Assembly (NCBI GenBank): GCA_030527885.1
Contig: JAUMZY010000001.1
Span: 62,001-126,000, forward strand
DNA from: Corynebacterium sp.
Lineage (GTDB): Bacteria > Actinomycetota > Actinomycetes > Mycobacteriales > Mycobacteriaceae
DNA: 64,000 bases
Direction of reading: 5' to 3'
Shown here: positions 8,796 through 17,692 of the stretch, piece after piece
How the letters are laid out: each line of letters starts with the position of its first letter
Numbering within the stretch: position 1 is the first letter of the stretch
Translations under genes and position numbers: made by a program
The notes under the pieces: generated by a model
Told to the model about the DNA's origin: nothing
Seen by the model: only the letters and a program-made list of their open reading frames with translations
Databases searched by the model: none

Positions 8796-10172
8796 TTAGG
8801 CACGGATGATGCCCAAAATTTCGGTTACTAAATCTTCTACCTCTTCTTTGGTGGTGGCTTCGACGTTGAGGCGCAACAGGGGTTCGGTGTTGCTGGCTCG
8901 CACGCTGAACCACGCTGGGGTGTCCTTGAGCTGCACGGTGACGCCGTCTAGCTTGTCGACGCTTTCCGTTCGATCGGCGAAAGCTGCCAGGACCGCTTCG
9001 GTGCGTTCTTGTTGCTGTTCTTGGGATTCCAGTTTGGTGTTGATTTCGCCGGAGGATTCATAGCGTTCGTAGTCGGCCATGAGTTCGCTCAGGGGTTTAT
9101 CCTGGGTGCCTAGGGCTGCCAGCACGTGCATGGCGGCCAGGATGCCGGAGTCGGCGTTGAAGAATTCCGAGAAATAGTAGTGGGCGGAGTGTTCACCGCC
9201 GAAAACAGCGCCGGTTTCGGCCATGCGTGCCTTGATGAAGGAGTGCCCGACTCTGGTGCGTACGGCGTTGCCGCCGTTTTCTTTGATGATTTCGGGTACG
9301 GCTTTCGAGGCGATGAGGTTGTAGATGATGGTGGCTTCTGGGTGCTTTTTTAGATAGCGTTCTGCCACTAGGCCGCAGATGGCGGAGGGGCTGACGGTGT
9401 CGCCGTTTTCGTCTACGACGAAGCACCTATCTGCGTCGCCGTCGAAGGCTAGGCCAATGTCGGCGCCGGTTTCTTTGGTGAATTTTTGGAGGTCCACCAG
9501 GTTTTTGGGGTCGAGGGGGTTGGCCTCGTGGTTGGGGAATGTGCCGTCCAGTTCGAAGTATAGGGGTTCGACGGTGAGTGGCAGGCCGGTGAATACTTCG
9601 GGTACGGTGTGGCCGGCCATGCCGTTGGCGGCATCGACGGCGACTTTCAGGGGGCGGATTTCTTCCAGGGGTACGAGTTCGCGGAGGAAGCTGCCGTAAT
9701 CCGCGAGGGTGTCAACTTCGGTGAGTTCCCCGGGGTGTCCGTGATAGGTAGGGATTTTTTCTACCAGGTTGGTCACGATGTCGGCCAGGCCGGTTTCTTG
9801 CCCTACGGGGCGGGCACCGGCGCGGCACATTTTGATGCCGTTATATTCTGCTGGGTTGTGGGATGCGGTGAACATGGCACCGGGGATGTCCCTATAACCG
9901 GAGACGAAATATAACTGATCGGTACTGGTGAGTCCCAGGAATAGGACGTCCATTCCTTGGGAAAGTACGCCATCGGCAAATGCCTTGGCTAATTCTGGTG
10001 AACTTGGTCGCATATCGTGACCAATGGCGATGGTGTGGGCTTCTTCTTTACGCATGAGGCGGCCGAAGGCTGCGCCTACATCAGTAATAAATTCTGGGGT
10101 AATGGATTCCCCCACGATCCCGCGCACATCGTACGCCTTAATCACGTCGGTCACTTCTTCGCGTGAACGCAT
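8796..10172 (-). CDS. pmmA: Phosphomannomutase / phosphoglucomutase
   Basis: Converts mannose-6-phosphate to mannose-1-phosphate; called manB or pmmA in related species. The four domains of the alpha-D-phosphohexomutase family are recognisable: active-site phosphoserine loop TASHNPAEYNG (about residue 105), metal-binding DGDADRCF (about 245), sugar-binding GGEHSAHYYF (about 325) and a C-terminal phosphate loop ASNTEPLLRLN. The length of 458 is typical. It lies 23 bases upstream of the TobH-like gene, which implies co-transcription. Confidence 0.96.
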   Translation of the reverse strand: MRSREEVTDVIKAYDVRGIVGESITPEFITDVGAAFGRLMRKEEAHTIAIGHDMRPSSPELAKAFADGVLSQGMDVLFLGLTSTDQLYFVSGYRDIPGAMFTASHNPAEYNGIKMCRAGARPVGQETGLADIVTNLVEKIPTYHGHPGELTEVDTLADYGSFLRELVPLEEIRPLKVAVDAANGMAGHTVPEVFTGLPLTVEPLYFELDGTFPNHEANPLDPKNLVDLQKFTKETGADIGLAFDGDADRCFVVDENGDTVSPSAICGLVAERYLKKHPEATIIYNLIASKAVPEIIKENGGNAVRTRVGHSFIKARMAETGAVFGGEHSAHYYFSEFFNADSGILAAMHVLAALGTQDKPLSELMADYERYESSGEINTKLESQEQQQERTEAVLAAFADRTESVDKLDGVTVQLKDTPAWFSVRASNTEPLLRLNVEATTKEEVEDLVTEILGIIRA

Positions 10173-10238
10173 CCCTCAAGCCTTCTCTGTTCAGTGGAGT
10201 CAAACTTAGCCAATTCTACCCACTGAACCCGAAAAGAT

Positions 10239-10742
10239 TTACTTGGAGGTGGTATTAGCGTCCGAATCAGTGCCGTCATCAGCGTCATCGTCGGGTTCTT
10301 CGGAATCTGGAACGATGGTTAAATGGGCACGCTGCGTGAGTTTTTTGCCGCCTTGGTGTGCGGGATGGTTGGGCACGTATTCTTCAGGTTTATGCCCAAA
10401 AGGTGCGTTGGGGGCGGGACTTCCGAAATCTGGGGGTGGGATTTCGGCTTTGGCGTCGGTGCGCATGTCGGTGAAATGCGTGTCTATAAGTCCGGCTTCT
10501 GCTACGGCATCAACCAGGGCAGTGAGATCTTCGTCATCTTCGATGGTGGGGACCCTAATGAGCTCCCATCCGAGGGGGGCGGTGATTTTGGCGGCATGCG
10601 TGGAGCATAAGTCCCAGCTGTGCGGGTCGTCGTTGTTTTTCAAGGGGCCGATGTAGGCGGTTGATTGGGCGTACGCATAAGTGAGCGTTGCTACGGCGGG
10701 GTGACCGCAGCCAGGGCGAGAGCAACGACGAAATTGATTCAC
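10239..10742 (-). CDS. DUF3499 family protein with N-terminal zinc-ribbon-like motif
   Basis: 167 residues. The N-terminus has cysteines in RRCSRPGCGHPA, then W-D-L-C-S-T-H in the middle, consistent with a small zinc-binding knuckle. The C-terminal 60 residues are Asp/Pro-rich and probably disordered. This matches the actinobacterial DUF3499 family, found upstream of pmmA/manB in this order. The function is unknown. Confidence 0.85.
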   Translation of the reverse strand: MNQFRRCSRPGCGHPAVATLTYAYAQSTAYIGPLKNNDDPHSWDLCSTHAAKITAPLGWELIRVPTIEDDEDLTALVDAVAEAGLIDTHFTDMRTDAKAEIPPPDFGSPAPNAPFGHKPEEYVPNHPAHQGGKKLTQRAHLTIVPDSEEPDDDADDGTDSDANTTSK

Positions 10743-10845
10743 GTGTCAGAGTTTAGACCGATATGGGGTGTTATTTGGGGAGCGCCTCGGTTTTCGGCGT
10801 GCCCTTTTCCGGCAAAGTGGGTGGCGCGGTTTAGGCTTGACAGGT

Positions 10846-11298
10846 ATGAATGTTCGTCGTGATCGGCATGGTCGTGGGTTGCGTGGCCCGGTCTTGCCGT
10901 TTGACACTCCCAGATACCGCAGTCGACCTGCGCTTTTCGACGCGGCGGTGTTGGAGGCTTATGCCCCTATTCAACAGCAATTCGTGATGGAATTGGATGC
11001 GTTAGATATTGCGGTGGATACTATACCCCGCATGCGGCTGAATGTTGATAGTGATGCGTTTCCCCCAGAAGTGGTTGCTGATGGGCCGGTGCCGTTGGGG
11101 CGGGTGATTCATGCTGGAATTGATCCGCGGGGGCGGCCGACGCGAGCCCGAATTGTGATTTTTCGGATGCCCATTGAGCAGCGCATTCAGGGGGCGAAGG
11201 AGCAGCAGGAATTATTGACTATTGTGTTAACGCAATTGGTGGCGCAGTATTTGAATATTCAGCCGGAGGATATTGATCCGAATTTTCGGCCGTTTTAG
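10846..11298 (+). CDS. Metallopeptidase-like (DUF1025-type) protein lacking the HExxH zinc site
   Basis: 150 residues from the ATG at 10846; the open frame extends upstream to 10768, but that part is not protein-like. The body (LDALDIAVDTIPRMRLN, PLGRVIHAGIDPRGR, RIVIFRMPIEQRI) resembles the small zincin-like metallopeptidase family next to whiB2 in many actinobacteria. In active members a helix carries HExxH; here the equivalent stretch is LLTIVLTQLVAQYLNIQPED, with no His or Glu pair, so it is probably not a working protease. It is divergent from the DUF3499 gene and convergent with whcD. Confidence 0.75.
   Translation: MNVRRDRHGRGLRGPVLPFDTPRYRSRPALFDAAVLEAYAPIQQQFVMELDALDIAVDTIPRMRLNVDSDAFPPEVVADGPVPLGRVIHAGIDPRGRPTRARIVIFRMPIEQRIQGAKEQQELLTIVLTQLVAQYLNIQPEDIDPNFRPF
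10932..10943 (+). repeat. Intragenic copy of GCTTTTCGACGC
   Basis: Exact copy inside the metallopeptidase-like gene, encoding part of RPALFDAAV. Confidence 0.65.
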
Positions 11299-11330
11299 GG
11301 GCCTGGCTAGTCTGTCTCGTCTGGTAAATC

Positions 11331-11363
11331 AAAAATCAGCCCCCTGGGGAGGGGCTGATTTTT
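11331..11363. terminator. Bidirectional rho-independent terminator between convergent genes
   Basis: A strong inverted repeat (AAAAATCAGCCCC / GGGGCTGATTTTT) with a 7-base loop has A and T runs on both outer sides, so it can end transcription from the metallopeptidase-like gene and from whcD. Confidence 0.85.
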
Positions 11364-11421
11364 GTGTTTTCATTCGGCAGTACCTTTGTGGGGCAACTAC
11401 CTCCCAGTGGTTGGTTAAAGA

Positions 11422-11721
11422 TTAACCAATATCTCGCTTCAGACGGCGCCGCTCACGTTCTGATAGCCCGCCCCAGATACCGAAGCGTTCATCATTCATC
11501 AAAGCGAACTCCAAACATTCATCCCGGACGGCGCACGCTTGGCAAATACGCTTTGCTTCCCGTGTGGAACCACCCTTTTCTGGGAAAAATGCTTCTGGAT
11601 CAGTCTGGGCACATAAAGCTTGATCTTGCCATTCCCCTTCAACAGCTGCGAAGAGGTTGTCAAGAAACTTATCGCGTCCTGACCGATTGCGAGGCGCGGC
11701 GTTACTAGCCATATCTTCCAC
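11422..11721 (-). CDS. whcD: WhiB2-type iron-sulfur transcription regulator WhcD
   Basis: 99-residue WhiB-like protein. It has four cysteines (ALCAQ, ICQAC giving two, DEC) that hold a [4Fe-4S] cluster, the G-[IV]-W-G-G turn (FGIWGGLS) and a basic C-terminal DNA-binding tail (ERERRRLKRD). WhiB2 proteins (WhmD in mycobacteria, WhcD in corynebacteria) act with WhiA to control septation genes. The GTG at 11719-11721 has AGGAG six bases upstream; an ATG three codons later is possible. The neighbours manC, wbbL and pmmA match the whcD locus of C. glutamicum. Confidence 0.93.
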   Translation of the reverse strand: MEDMASNAAPRNRSGRDKFLDNLFAAVEGEWQDQALCAQTDPEAFFPEKGGSTREAKRICQACAVRDECLEFALMNDERFGIWGGLSERERRRLKRDIG

Positions 11722-12151
11722 GCCACACTCCTCTCATCGTTATAACTCAGGCCCTTACACCAGGGTAAGAGCTTTGAACAAATTGGTTTCCTTACTGCAC
11801 AATTATCTGGTGCTGAGAATAACCTTAAGATTACCGCAATTTTCCCAAAGAGGCCGGTAGCGGCTTTTCTTTCACCAAACTGTAACAATAAAGGACTTAT
11901 GATTAAGTCAACATCAAACACAATATATCGTCAAGCCCAGAGGCATGAATTTTCTTTCATAATGCCATTTCCCCAGGAAGTATTTCACATTAGTAACAGA
12001 AATAACACAAGGCCTCAGAAATACCCACACCCCGGGGGTACTACATGTTGTGTCTACCCCTGTTTTATAACGCTAGGGCAACAATCCTAGCGTGTCGGCG
12101 AAAAATATGTTTAGGGGCATCGCCGCAGGAAAATAACTCGGAAAAACCGAC
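11722..12151. other. Long leader/intergenic region upstream of whcD
   Basis: About 430 bases without a credible gene. A 63-codon open frame on the plus strand (11899-12090) has no ribosome site and no protein-like character. Long untranslated regions are common ahead of whiB genes, so regulatory elements for whcD are likely here, but I could not define any. A CCCCGGGGG palindrome occurs near 12032. Confidence 0.4.
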
Positions 12152-12179
12152 AAAAAAGGCCGCCCTAATACAAGCGGCC
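12152..12179 (-). terminator. Rho-independent terminator after manC
   Basis: On the minus strand GGCCGC, a 10-base loop, GCGGCC and then TTTTTT, beginning 21 bases after the manC stop. Classic stem and U-run. Confidence 0.88.
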
Positions 12180-12199
12180 ATATCAAGTATACTACTTAC

Positions 12200-13276
12200 C
12201 TAAGCGTCAGAGCTGAATCGGATCCCATTATCGGGTATTTCCACCCCTGGCCAAACCCGCAATCCATCCTTCAGCTCACAGCGCGCACCAATATGCGCCC
12301 CCTCCCCAATCACACAATTCTTAATCCGGGCATTAGCACCAATCCGCACCCCATGCCCAATGATCGAATCCTCCATCACCGCACCCGGTTCGATGGTAAC
12401 CCCATCAAACACCACAACATCATCCAAACGGCAGCCTGCCCCCACTTCGGTGCCCCTACCAATGACCGTACCGCCCAGCAATAACGTGCCATCCTTCACC
12501 AACGCCGAATCGTCGATAAGCGACTCCCCCGTACGCCCCACCAACAACGGTGACGGCGCAATGCCCCGCACCAAATCGGAACTGCCGCGCACGAAATCAG
12601 CCGGAGTACCCATGTCACGCCAATAAGCATTATCAACATAGCCATACACAGCACGACCATCCTCCAACAACTTAGGGAAAGTCTCACGCTCCACAGACAC
12701 CACCCGCTCCGAAGGAATCTCCGCAATCAACTCCCGGCGGAACACATAGCAACCAGCATTGATCTGATCAGTTGGCGGATCCTCCGTCTTCTCCAAAAAC
12801 GCCAACACCCGGCCATCAGCATCCGTCGGCACACACCCAAACGCCCGCGGATCCGGCACCCGCACCAAATGCAAAGTCACATCAGCGTTATTCTCCTCGT
12901 GGGACTGCAAAATCCCCCGCAGATCCGTGCCACCCAACACATCGCCATTGAACACCATGGTGGTATCCCCACGCAGCTTCTCGTACACATTACGGATACC
13001 TCCACCCGTACCCAATGCACTCTCTTCCACCACGTACTCGATCTCCAGCCCCAGCTCCTCACCGGTGCCGAAGTACTCTTCAAACACCTCAGCCTGGAAC
13101 GACGTCCCCAACACCACATGCGTGATGCCCGCAGCCTTGATTCGCGCCAGCAAATGCATCAAAAACGGAACGCCAGCAGTAGGCAACATGGGTTTCGGAG
13201 TGGACACCGTCAACGGTCGAAGGCGGGTACCTTTACCACCCACCAAGATCACAGCATCTATGCTCTTTTCGGTCAC
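12200..13276 (-). CDS. manC: Mannose-1-phosphate guanylyltransferase (GDP-mannose pyrophosphorylase)
   Basis: 358-residue nucleotidyltransferase with a C-terminal left-handed beta-helix. The N-terminal domain has the signature LVGGKGTRLRPLT and catalytic Lys region TPKPMLP (about residues 12-30), a metal Asp in VFNGDVL (about 109) and NAGCYVF; the C-terminal hexapeptide repeats (GVRIGANARIKNCVIGEGAHIG) run from about 270. It makes GDP-mannose from mannose-1-phosphate and GTP. Older annotation calls the Corynebacterium homologue rmlA2. The start is GTG. wbbL lies 37 bases upstream on the same strand. Confidence 0.9.
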   Translation of the reverse strand: MTEKSIDAVILVGGKGTRLRPLTVSTPKPMLPTAGVPFLMHLLARIKAAGITHVVLGTSFQAEVFEEYFGTGEELGLEIEYVVEESALGTGGGIRNVYEKLRGDTTMVFNGDVLGGTDLRGILQSHEENNADVTLHLVRVPDPRAFGCVPTDADGRVLAFLEKTEDPPTDQINAGCYVFRRELIAEIPSERVVSVERETFPKLLEDGRAVYGYVDNAYWRDMGTPADFVRGSSDLVRGIAPSPLLVGRTGESLIDDSALVKDGTLLLGGTVIGRGTEVGAGCRLDDVVVFDGVTIEPGAVMEDSIIGHGVRIGANARIKNCVIGEGAHIGARCELKDGLRVWPGVEIPDNGIRFSSDA

Positions 13277-13313
13277 TATTGCGCCCTTCGGTATAAGACA
13301 ATTGGTTTACTAA

Positions 13314-14228
13314 TTATTTTTTCATCTTCACTAGGCCGACCACAACAGCAGCCCGAACTTTCAACCCAAGCCACAACCCCAACCGAATCGGCGCCTGCCA
13401 CCAATGCGGATGCCGATCCGCCTGAAACCGATAAGCCGAATCATGATGCGCCGGCAACATCTTTTCCGGATGCTTCCCCGCAGAATGCCCCACCGCATGC
13501 GTAATCTGCGCCGTAGGACACAACACATTAACAAACCCAGCCCGCCCAAACCGATCCCCCAAATCCACATCCTCCATGTACATGAAATACCGCTCGTCAA
13601 AACCACCAATCCGATTAAACGCATCCCACCGAATAAGAAGACAAGAACCAGAAAGCCAACCAGCCACACGCTCTTGATCCATGGCCTGATTGTCCCTATA
13701 GGAACGAGACCATGGGTTATTAGTCCAAACGCCAGAAAACAACGCATGGCCAATGCCATTACGCAAGGTGGGAATGGCCCGGGCAGAAGGATAGGCGGAG
13801 CCATCTGACTGCCGAATATAAGGGCCAATGCTCGCTGCTTTAGGCCATCTGCGGGCACACTCTATGAGCTCGTCAATGCTGCCGGGGTCGAAAACTACAT
13901 CAGGGTTGGCGATGATGAAAAATTCTGGGTTGATGGGTTGTTTAGGAGTGGTGTCTTGGGCGTTGGTTTGGGCCTGCTGTTGGGCCTGCTTGGCCGCATA
14001 GTTGATGGCCGCGCCGTACCCCACATTCCCGCCCGTCGGCAGAAACTCCACATTGTCATAGTCCGCAGCAGCCTGCTGCGGAACACCATCAGTGGAACCA
14101 TTATCCGCCAAATACACCCGGGTGGGTCGCGTAGTTGCTGCGGGAATGGAGCGGAGAAAATCAACCAGGTACTCCCCCGGTGAGAATGTCACGGTAATCA
14201 CTACAATTGGCTTATCGACGTTATTCAC
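13314..14228 (-). CDS. wbbL: Rhamnosyltransferase WbbL (GT2 family), arabinogalactan linker
   Basis: Transfers rhamnose from dTDP-rhamnose to decaprenyl-diphospho-GlcNAc, forming the unit that joins arabinogalactan to peptidoglycan; essential in relatives. GT2 fold: PIVVITVTFSPGEYL at the start, the nucleotide site YLADNGSTDG, the metal-binding region IIANPDVVF and the acceptor loop GGFDERYFMYMEDVDL. The chosen start is GTG at 14226-14228, giving 304 residues beginning MNNVDKPIVV. An ATG at 14307-14309 would add 27 residues that do not look conserved. It runs in operon with manC. Confidence 0.9.
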   Translation of the reverse strand: MNNVDKPIVVITVTFSPGEYLVDFLRSIPAATTRPTRVYLADNGSTDGVPQQAAADYDNVEFLPTGGNVGYGAAINYAAKQAQQQAQTNAQDTTPKQPINPEFFIIANPDVVFDPGSIDELIECARRWPKAASIGPYIRQSDGSAYPSARAIPTLRNGIGHALFSGVWTNNPWSRSYRDNQAMDQERVAGWLSGSCLLIRWDAFNRIGGFDERYFMYMEDVDLGDRFGRAGFVNVLCPTAQITHAVGHSAGKHPEKMLPAHHDSAYRFQADRHPHWWQAPIRLGLWLGLKVRAAVVVGLVKMKK

Positions 14229-14401
14229 CTGCCCGATTCTACTGTGCTGAACTTCGGATCTGCCGCCACCCCAACTATCAACTTGCCCCCAAAAGCAGTT
14301 CCAGGTCACCCCGCCAAAGTGTTTCTCAGGCCGTAACAGGTTATTCTTGTATTCACTTTTACTGTTTCCCAGTTACCCCTTAAAGGAGTACACGAAGCAC
14401 T

Positions 14402-15982
14402 ATGGGTTCTAAAACTCGACGCAATCGCGTAATTCAAGCAGCACCAAGCCACGGGCCAGACACTCACCAACAAGGCCCCACCACGATCAAGGCCCTGGTG
14501 TCGTTTATGTCTGCCCTAGTACTGGTGATCTCCGGGGTAGGCTACTTCGCCATCGGTCGAGTACAGGACAATATTGCCAGCGCCGGGTCCCTGGATTTGG
14601 GCGGCAACGGGATGACAGAAGCCCTTGATGGGGCCATTGACATCCTGATGGTCGGTAACGATTCCCGCACCGATGCCCAAGGCAATCCACTCACCCCTGA
14701 AGAAATTGACCTTCTACACGCCGGTGACGAAGAAGCCGATAATACCGACACCATCATGGTGATCCGCATCCCCAACGATGGAAAATCCGCCACCGCCATT
14801 TCCATCCCCCGCGATACCTACGTGCATGACTCAGAGGCTGGCAACACCAAGATCAACGGAGTGTATTCGGCACACAAGGCGGCAGAGAAAGACAAATTAC
14901 TTGCCGCTGGGGAAACAGACGGGCCAAAGCTAGAAGAACAGGTGAAAGACTCCGGGCGTAAAGGCTTGATTCATGCGGTGGAAAGCCTCAGCGGTATCAC
15001 CATTGACCACTACGCCGAGGTGGGTTTGCTGGGCTTCGTGTTGCTCACGGATGCTGTGGGTGGCGTTGAGGTGTGTTTGAAGGCGGCCACGCAGGACGAA
15101 TACTCAGGGGCGGACTTCAAAGCTGGTACGCAAACCCTGGATGGGGCGCGCGGGTTGGCATTCGTCCGGCAGCGGCACGGTTTGCCGCGTGGCGACCTGG
15201 ACCGCATCGTGCGACAACAGGCGTACATGGCATCCCTGGTTGCGAAAGTTCTTTCGACTGGCACGCTGACGTCCCCGTCGAAACTGTCCGACTTGGGCAA
15301 GGCAGTTACCCGCTCGGTCACCATTGATAAAGACTGGGATGTTATGCAACTGGCCGCCCACATGCAAAACCTCGCCGGCGGCAATGTGAAATTCAATACT
15401 ATCCCTGTGACCTCCATTGATGGCATAGGTGACAACGGTGAATCCGTTGTGACCATCGACCCCCGGGAAGTACGCAAATTCTTCGAACAACTGCTCGGTG
15501 GCGAAGCCCCCACCGCAAAGCCCCCGGCGCCCACTGGCACCAGCTCGCAAGAGAAACCGATCAATCCCAATAAACAGGTGATGGTGCTCAACGCCTCCAC
15601 TGTTACCGGTTTGGCGGCCAACGTGGCGGAAAGCCTTAAGGGGATGGGCTACCAGATTTCCGAAACTGGAAATGCGCCCGAAGGAATGTACGCCCAATCG
15701 CAGGTGATGGCCGCTAATGCTGCTGACCCTGATGCCCTGGCATTGGCTGAGCGCCTGGGCGGGTTGCCGGTGCTGGCCAGCCCGTCTCTGGACAACACCA
15801 CGCTGACTGTGATCACCGGCCCGGATTACAGTGGGCCCACCAATGCTGGCGCTGGCGAGGAAAAGAGCGAAGAGGCTGCTTCCACTACTTCGCAGATAGT
15901 GGGCCAAGAGGGTTCCGCGTTGGAAGAGGAACAGCGTTCGCCGGTGCTTGATGCTGGCGCTAGCCCCCGGTGCATCAACTAG
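14402..15982 (+). CDS. lcpA: LytR-CpsA-Psr (LCP) ligase attaching arabinogalactan to peptidoglycan
   Basis: 526 residues: a cytoplasmic basic stretch, one TM helix (about 28-48, LVSFMSALVLVISGVGYF), an LCP catalytic domain (about 75-320) and a C-terminal LytR_C domain (about 395-475, VMVLNASTVTGLAANVAESL). LCP motifs present: ILMVGNDSRTD, TDTIMVIRIP, AISIPRDTYV with the pyrophosphate-binding Arg, KINGVYSAH, and LAFVRQRHGLPRGDLDRIVRQQ. LCP enzymes transfer lipid-linked polymers onto peptidoglycan outside the membrane. It is divergent from wbbL, as with lcpA in C. glutamicum. Confidence 0.92.
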   Translation: MGSKTRRNRVIQAAPSHGPDTHQQGPTTIKALVSFMSALVLVISGVGYFAIGRVQDNIASAGSLDLGGNGMTEALDGAIDILMVGNDSRTDAQGNPLTPEEIDLLHAGDEEADNTDTIMVIRIPNDGKSATAISIPRDTYVHDSEAGNTKINGVYSAHKAAEKDKLLAAGETDGPKLEEQVKDSGRKGLIHAVESLSGITIDHYAEVGLLGFVLLTDAVGGVEVCLKAATQDEYSGADFKAGTQTLDGARGLAFVRQRHGLPRGDLDRIVRQQAYMASLVAKVLSTGTLTSPSKLSDLGKAVTRSVTIDKDWDVMQLAAHMQNLAGGNVKFNTIPVTSIDGIGDNGESVVTIDPREVRKFFEQLLGGEAPTAKPPAPTGTSSQEKPINPNKQVMVLNASTVTGLAANVAESLKGMGYQISETGNAPEGMYAQSQVMAANAADPDALALAERLGGLPVLASPSLDNTTLTVITGPDYSGPTNAGAGEEKSEEAASTTSQIVGQEGSALEEEQRSPVLDAGASPRCIN

Positions 15983-15985
15983 CTA

Positions 15986-15997
15986 GCTTTTCGACGC
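15986..15997 (+). repeat. Copy of GCTTTTCGACGC just after the lcpA stop
   Basis: Exact copy beginning four bases after the TAG of lcpA, in the sense orientation. Confidence 0.7.
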
Positions 15998-16085
15998 CCA
16001 AACCTAGCTCACCACCTCCCCTCCAGAAGCGGCTGCTCCCATTTCGGCCAAACCCAACCTCCCCCAGACCTTACGCCACAGACCA

Positions 16086-16202
16086 ACCTGCGGAAGCCGG
16101 AGACGTCGACAAGCAAGCCACCAAGTACAGCACACTAGATAAGCTCCCATTCTGAAAAATCGGGCCACATTCAGAGCCCGCTAGGGTGAGAATGGGAGCT
16201 TA
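16086..16202. repeat. Intergenic repeat with 14-bp inverted arms (TAAGCTCCC family, copy 1)
   Basis: The first 68 bases (16086-16153) align without gaps to 32927-32994 with 9 mismatches by my count. The right half is a perfect inverted repeat: TAAGCTCCCATTCT at 16140-16153 and AGAATGGGAGCTTA at 16189-16202, separated by 35 bases. The left half contains ACGTCGACAAGC, one base off the over-represented 12-mer. There is no coding potential. It resembles small extragenic repeat or MITE-like elements. Confidence 0.75.
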
Positions 16203-16381
16203 GAACGTGTGCGGCCGACAAGGGGCTTCAACAGTTCTAAGCTCTTGTTTACTCCGGGCGGGGTTGTGTGGAGCCGCTGGGTTAGTTGGGCGCTCCCTGA
16301 TGAATTACAGCAGGAGTTCTAAGTTCTTTTTCTGCGCTGGCGCAACGCATAAGAGCGGCCTAAGCGCCCCGGAGGCGCACA

Positions 16382-16427
16382 AAAGCCCGGCACCTTCCGC
16401 ATCCCTTTTAGGAAGGTGCCGGGCTTT
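16382..16427. terminator. Strong bidirectional terminator after the secreted repeat protein gene
   Basis: Perfect 17-bp stem (AAAGCCCGGCACCTTCC and its complement) around a 12-base loop. The flanking A and T bases suit the leftward gene ending at 16488 and could also stop read-through from lcpA. Confidence 0.85.
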
Positions 16428-16487
16428 GATGAGAGTTCTTGTGCAGTTTTACCCAACTTAAAACTGCACGTTAACGTTCAGAGACGT

Positions 16488-17294
16488 TTAGGAGGACTTG
16501 CTCTGAGAACCGCCGTTAGCGCCACCGGAAGCGCTTCCGCTGGAGCCGCCATTAGCACCAGTGCCTGCGCCAGCCTTGTCGGAGGAGCCACCTGCGGAAC
16601 CGCCGTTAGCACCGGCACCAGCGCCAGCCTTGTCAGCGGAACCGTTAGCCGAGCCACCGTTGGCGCCAGCCTTGTCGGAGGAGCCACCTGCGGAACCGCC
16701 GTTAGCACCGGCACCAGCGCCAGCCTTGTCAGCGGAACCGTTAGCCGAGCCACCGTTGGCGCCAGCCTTGTCGGAGGAGCCGCTGGCGGAGCCGTCCTTA
16801 GCGCCACCGTTAGCGCCGCCATCGGAGCCGTTGTTTGTGCTGGACTTGCCGTTAAGAGCAGTGGTGAAGGCGCTGAAGAAGCCCTTCAGGTTGCCGCTGA
16901 ACAGGGCGCTGAATGCGGAAGCGATGGCGGTGATGATCTTGCGGGGCAGGTCAAGAAGGTTACCGGAGGAAAGCCCGCTGGACTTTTCATTGATGTTGCT
17001 GCCAGCTTTACCATTGGCATCGCCCTTGTCAGAGGAGAGCCCGCTGGACTTGTCGTTGACGTTGCTGCCAGCTTTGCCGTTAGCACCACCGTTGGCCTTG
17101 TCGGAGGAGCCGCCGCCGGACTTCTCAGATGCGCCGCCACCGGACTTAGCGGTGCCGCCGGAGAGGCCGTTGTCGTTGGAGTTCACGGCTGCTCCGCTTT
17201 GGTTGGTTTGGGAGTTCACTTGTTGTGCCTGGGCCGGGATGGCTACGGTTACCAGGGCAATTGCCGTAGCAATTGCAATAGTTTTGTTCTTCAT
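16488..17294 (-). CDS. Secreted Gly/Ala/Ser-rich repeat protein
   Basis: 268 residues with a clear Sec signal peptide (MKNKTIAIATAIALVTVAIPAQAQQ, here split after AIALV; cleavage expected after AQA). The mature protein is almost all Gly, Ala, Ser, Asn, Asp and Lys, broken by one less biased segment (about 108-150, LLDLPRKIITAIASAFSALF). The C-terminal half is a tandem array of a 32-residue unit containing SSDKAGANGGSANGSADKAG, encoded by 96-bp DNA repeats. It has no sorting signal or membrane anchor. A ribosome site (AAGGAG) precedes the ATG. It may be a surface or matrix protein; I recognise no family. Function unknown. Confidence 0.8.
   Translation of the reverse strand: MKNKTIAIATAIALVTVAIPAQAQQVNSQTNQSGAAVNSNDNGLSGGTAKSGGGASEKSGGGSSDKANGGANGKAGSNVNDKSSGLSSDKGDANGKAGSNINEKSSGLSSGNLLDLPRKIITAIASAFSALFSGNLKGFFSAFTTALNGKSSTNNGSDGGANGGAKDGSASGSSDKAGANGGSANGSADKAGAGAGANGGSAGGSSDKAGANGGSANGSADKAGAGAGANGGSAGGSSDKAGAGTGANGGSSGSASGGANGGSQSKSS
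16569..16781. repeat. 96-bp coding tandem repeat (VNTR-like)
   Basis: Two essentially identical 96-base units at 16569-16664 and 16665-16760 and the first 21 bases of a third at 16761-16781. More degenerate units flank the array. Being a multiple of three, gain or loss of units keeps the frame. Confidence 0.85.
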
Positions 17295-17692
17295 TTTTCT
17301 CCTTCAAGAAGTCTTTTCGAATCGACTGGGCCCAGAGTAGGGCCTGCGCATATGAAAGTAATTAACTATTTTTTAGAATCAGCACCCAATTTTGACATGT
17401 TTTACAAGTGCTACATCTAGGTTTTTTCACTGGAGGCCGCTAACCAGGGATTTCTTCGGAAAAACCTTAAGAACTCAGACGTCACAGGCCTGCAACAAAG
17501 ACACTTCCGAAAAGATCACAGCGAAAATGTGTAACGCAGGCAACGCACCACTAAAATGCTCTGACCTGTGCCTTTAGCAAAAATATCCAAAAATTACCCC
17601 CTTATGTGCGCTTAGTCACAAATTATGGGGTTTGGGGTGGTTGGGGGGTTTATTTGGGGGGTCTGTACTGGGTTTTCTTGGCACCAGCACGG
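17295..17692. other. Intergenic region between the divergent repeat-protein and TIGR03089 genes
   Basis: About 400 bases without a credible gene. It must carry promoters in both directions. A G/T-rich stretch (17631-17670) precedes the TIGR03089 start. The open frame that reads through here in frame with TIGR03089 is low-complexity and is not counted as coding. Confidence 0.4.

Noticed and set aside
11899..12090. Possible 63-residue protein upstream of whcD
   Set aside because: No ribosome site, no secondary pattern, mixed composition; more likely untranslated leader.
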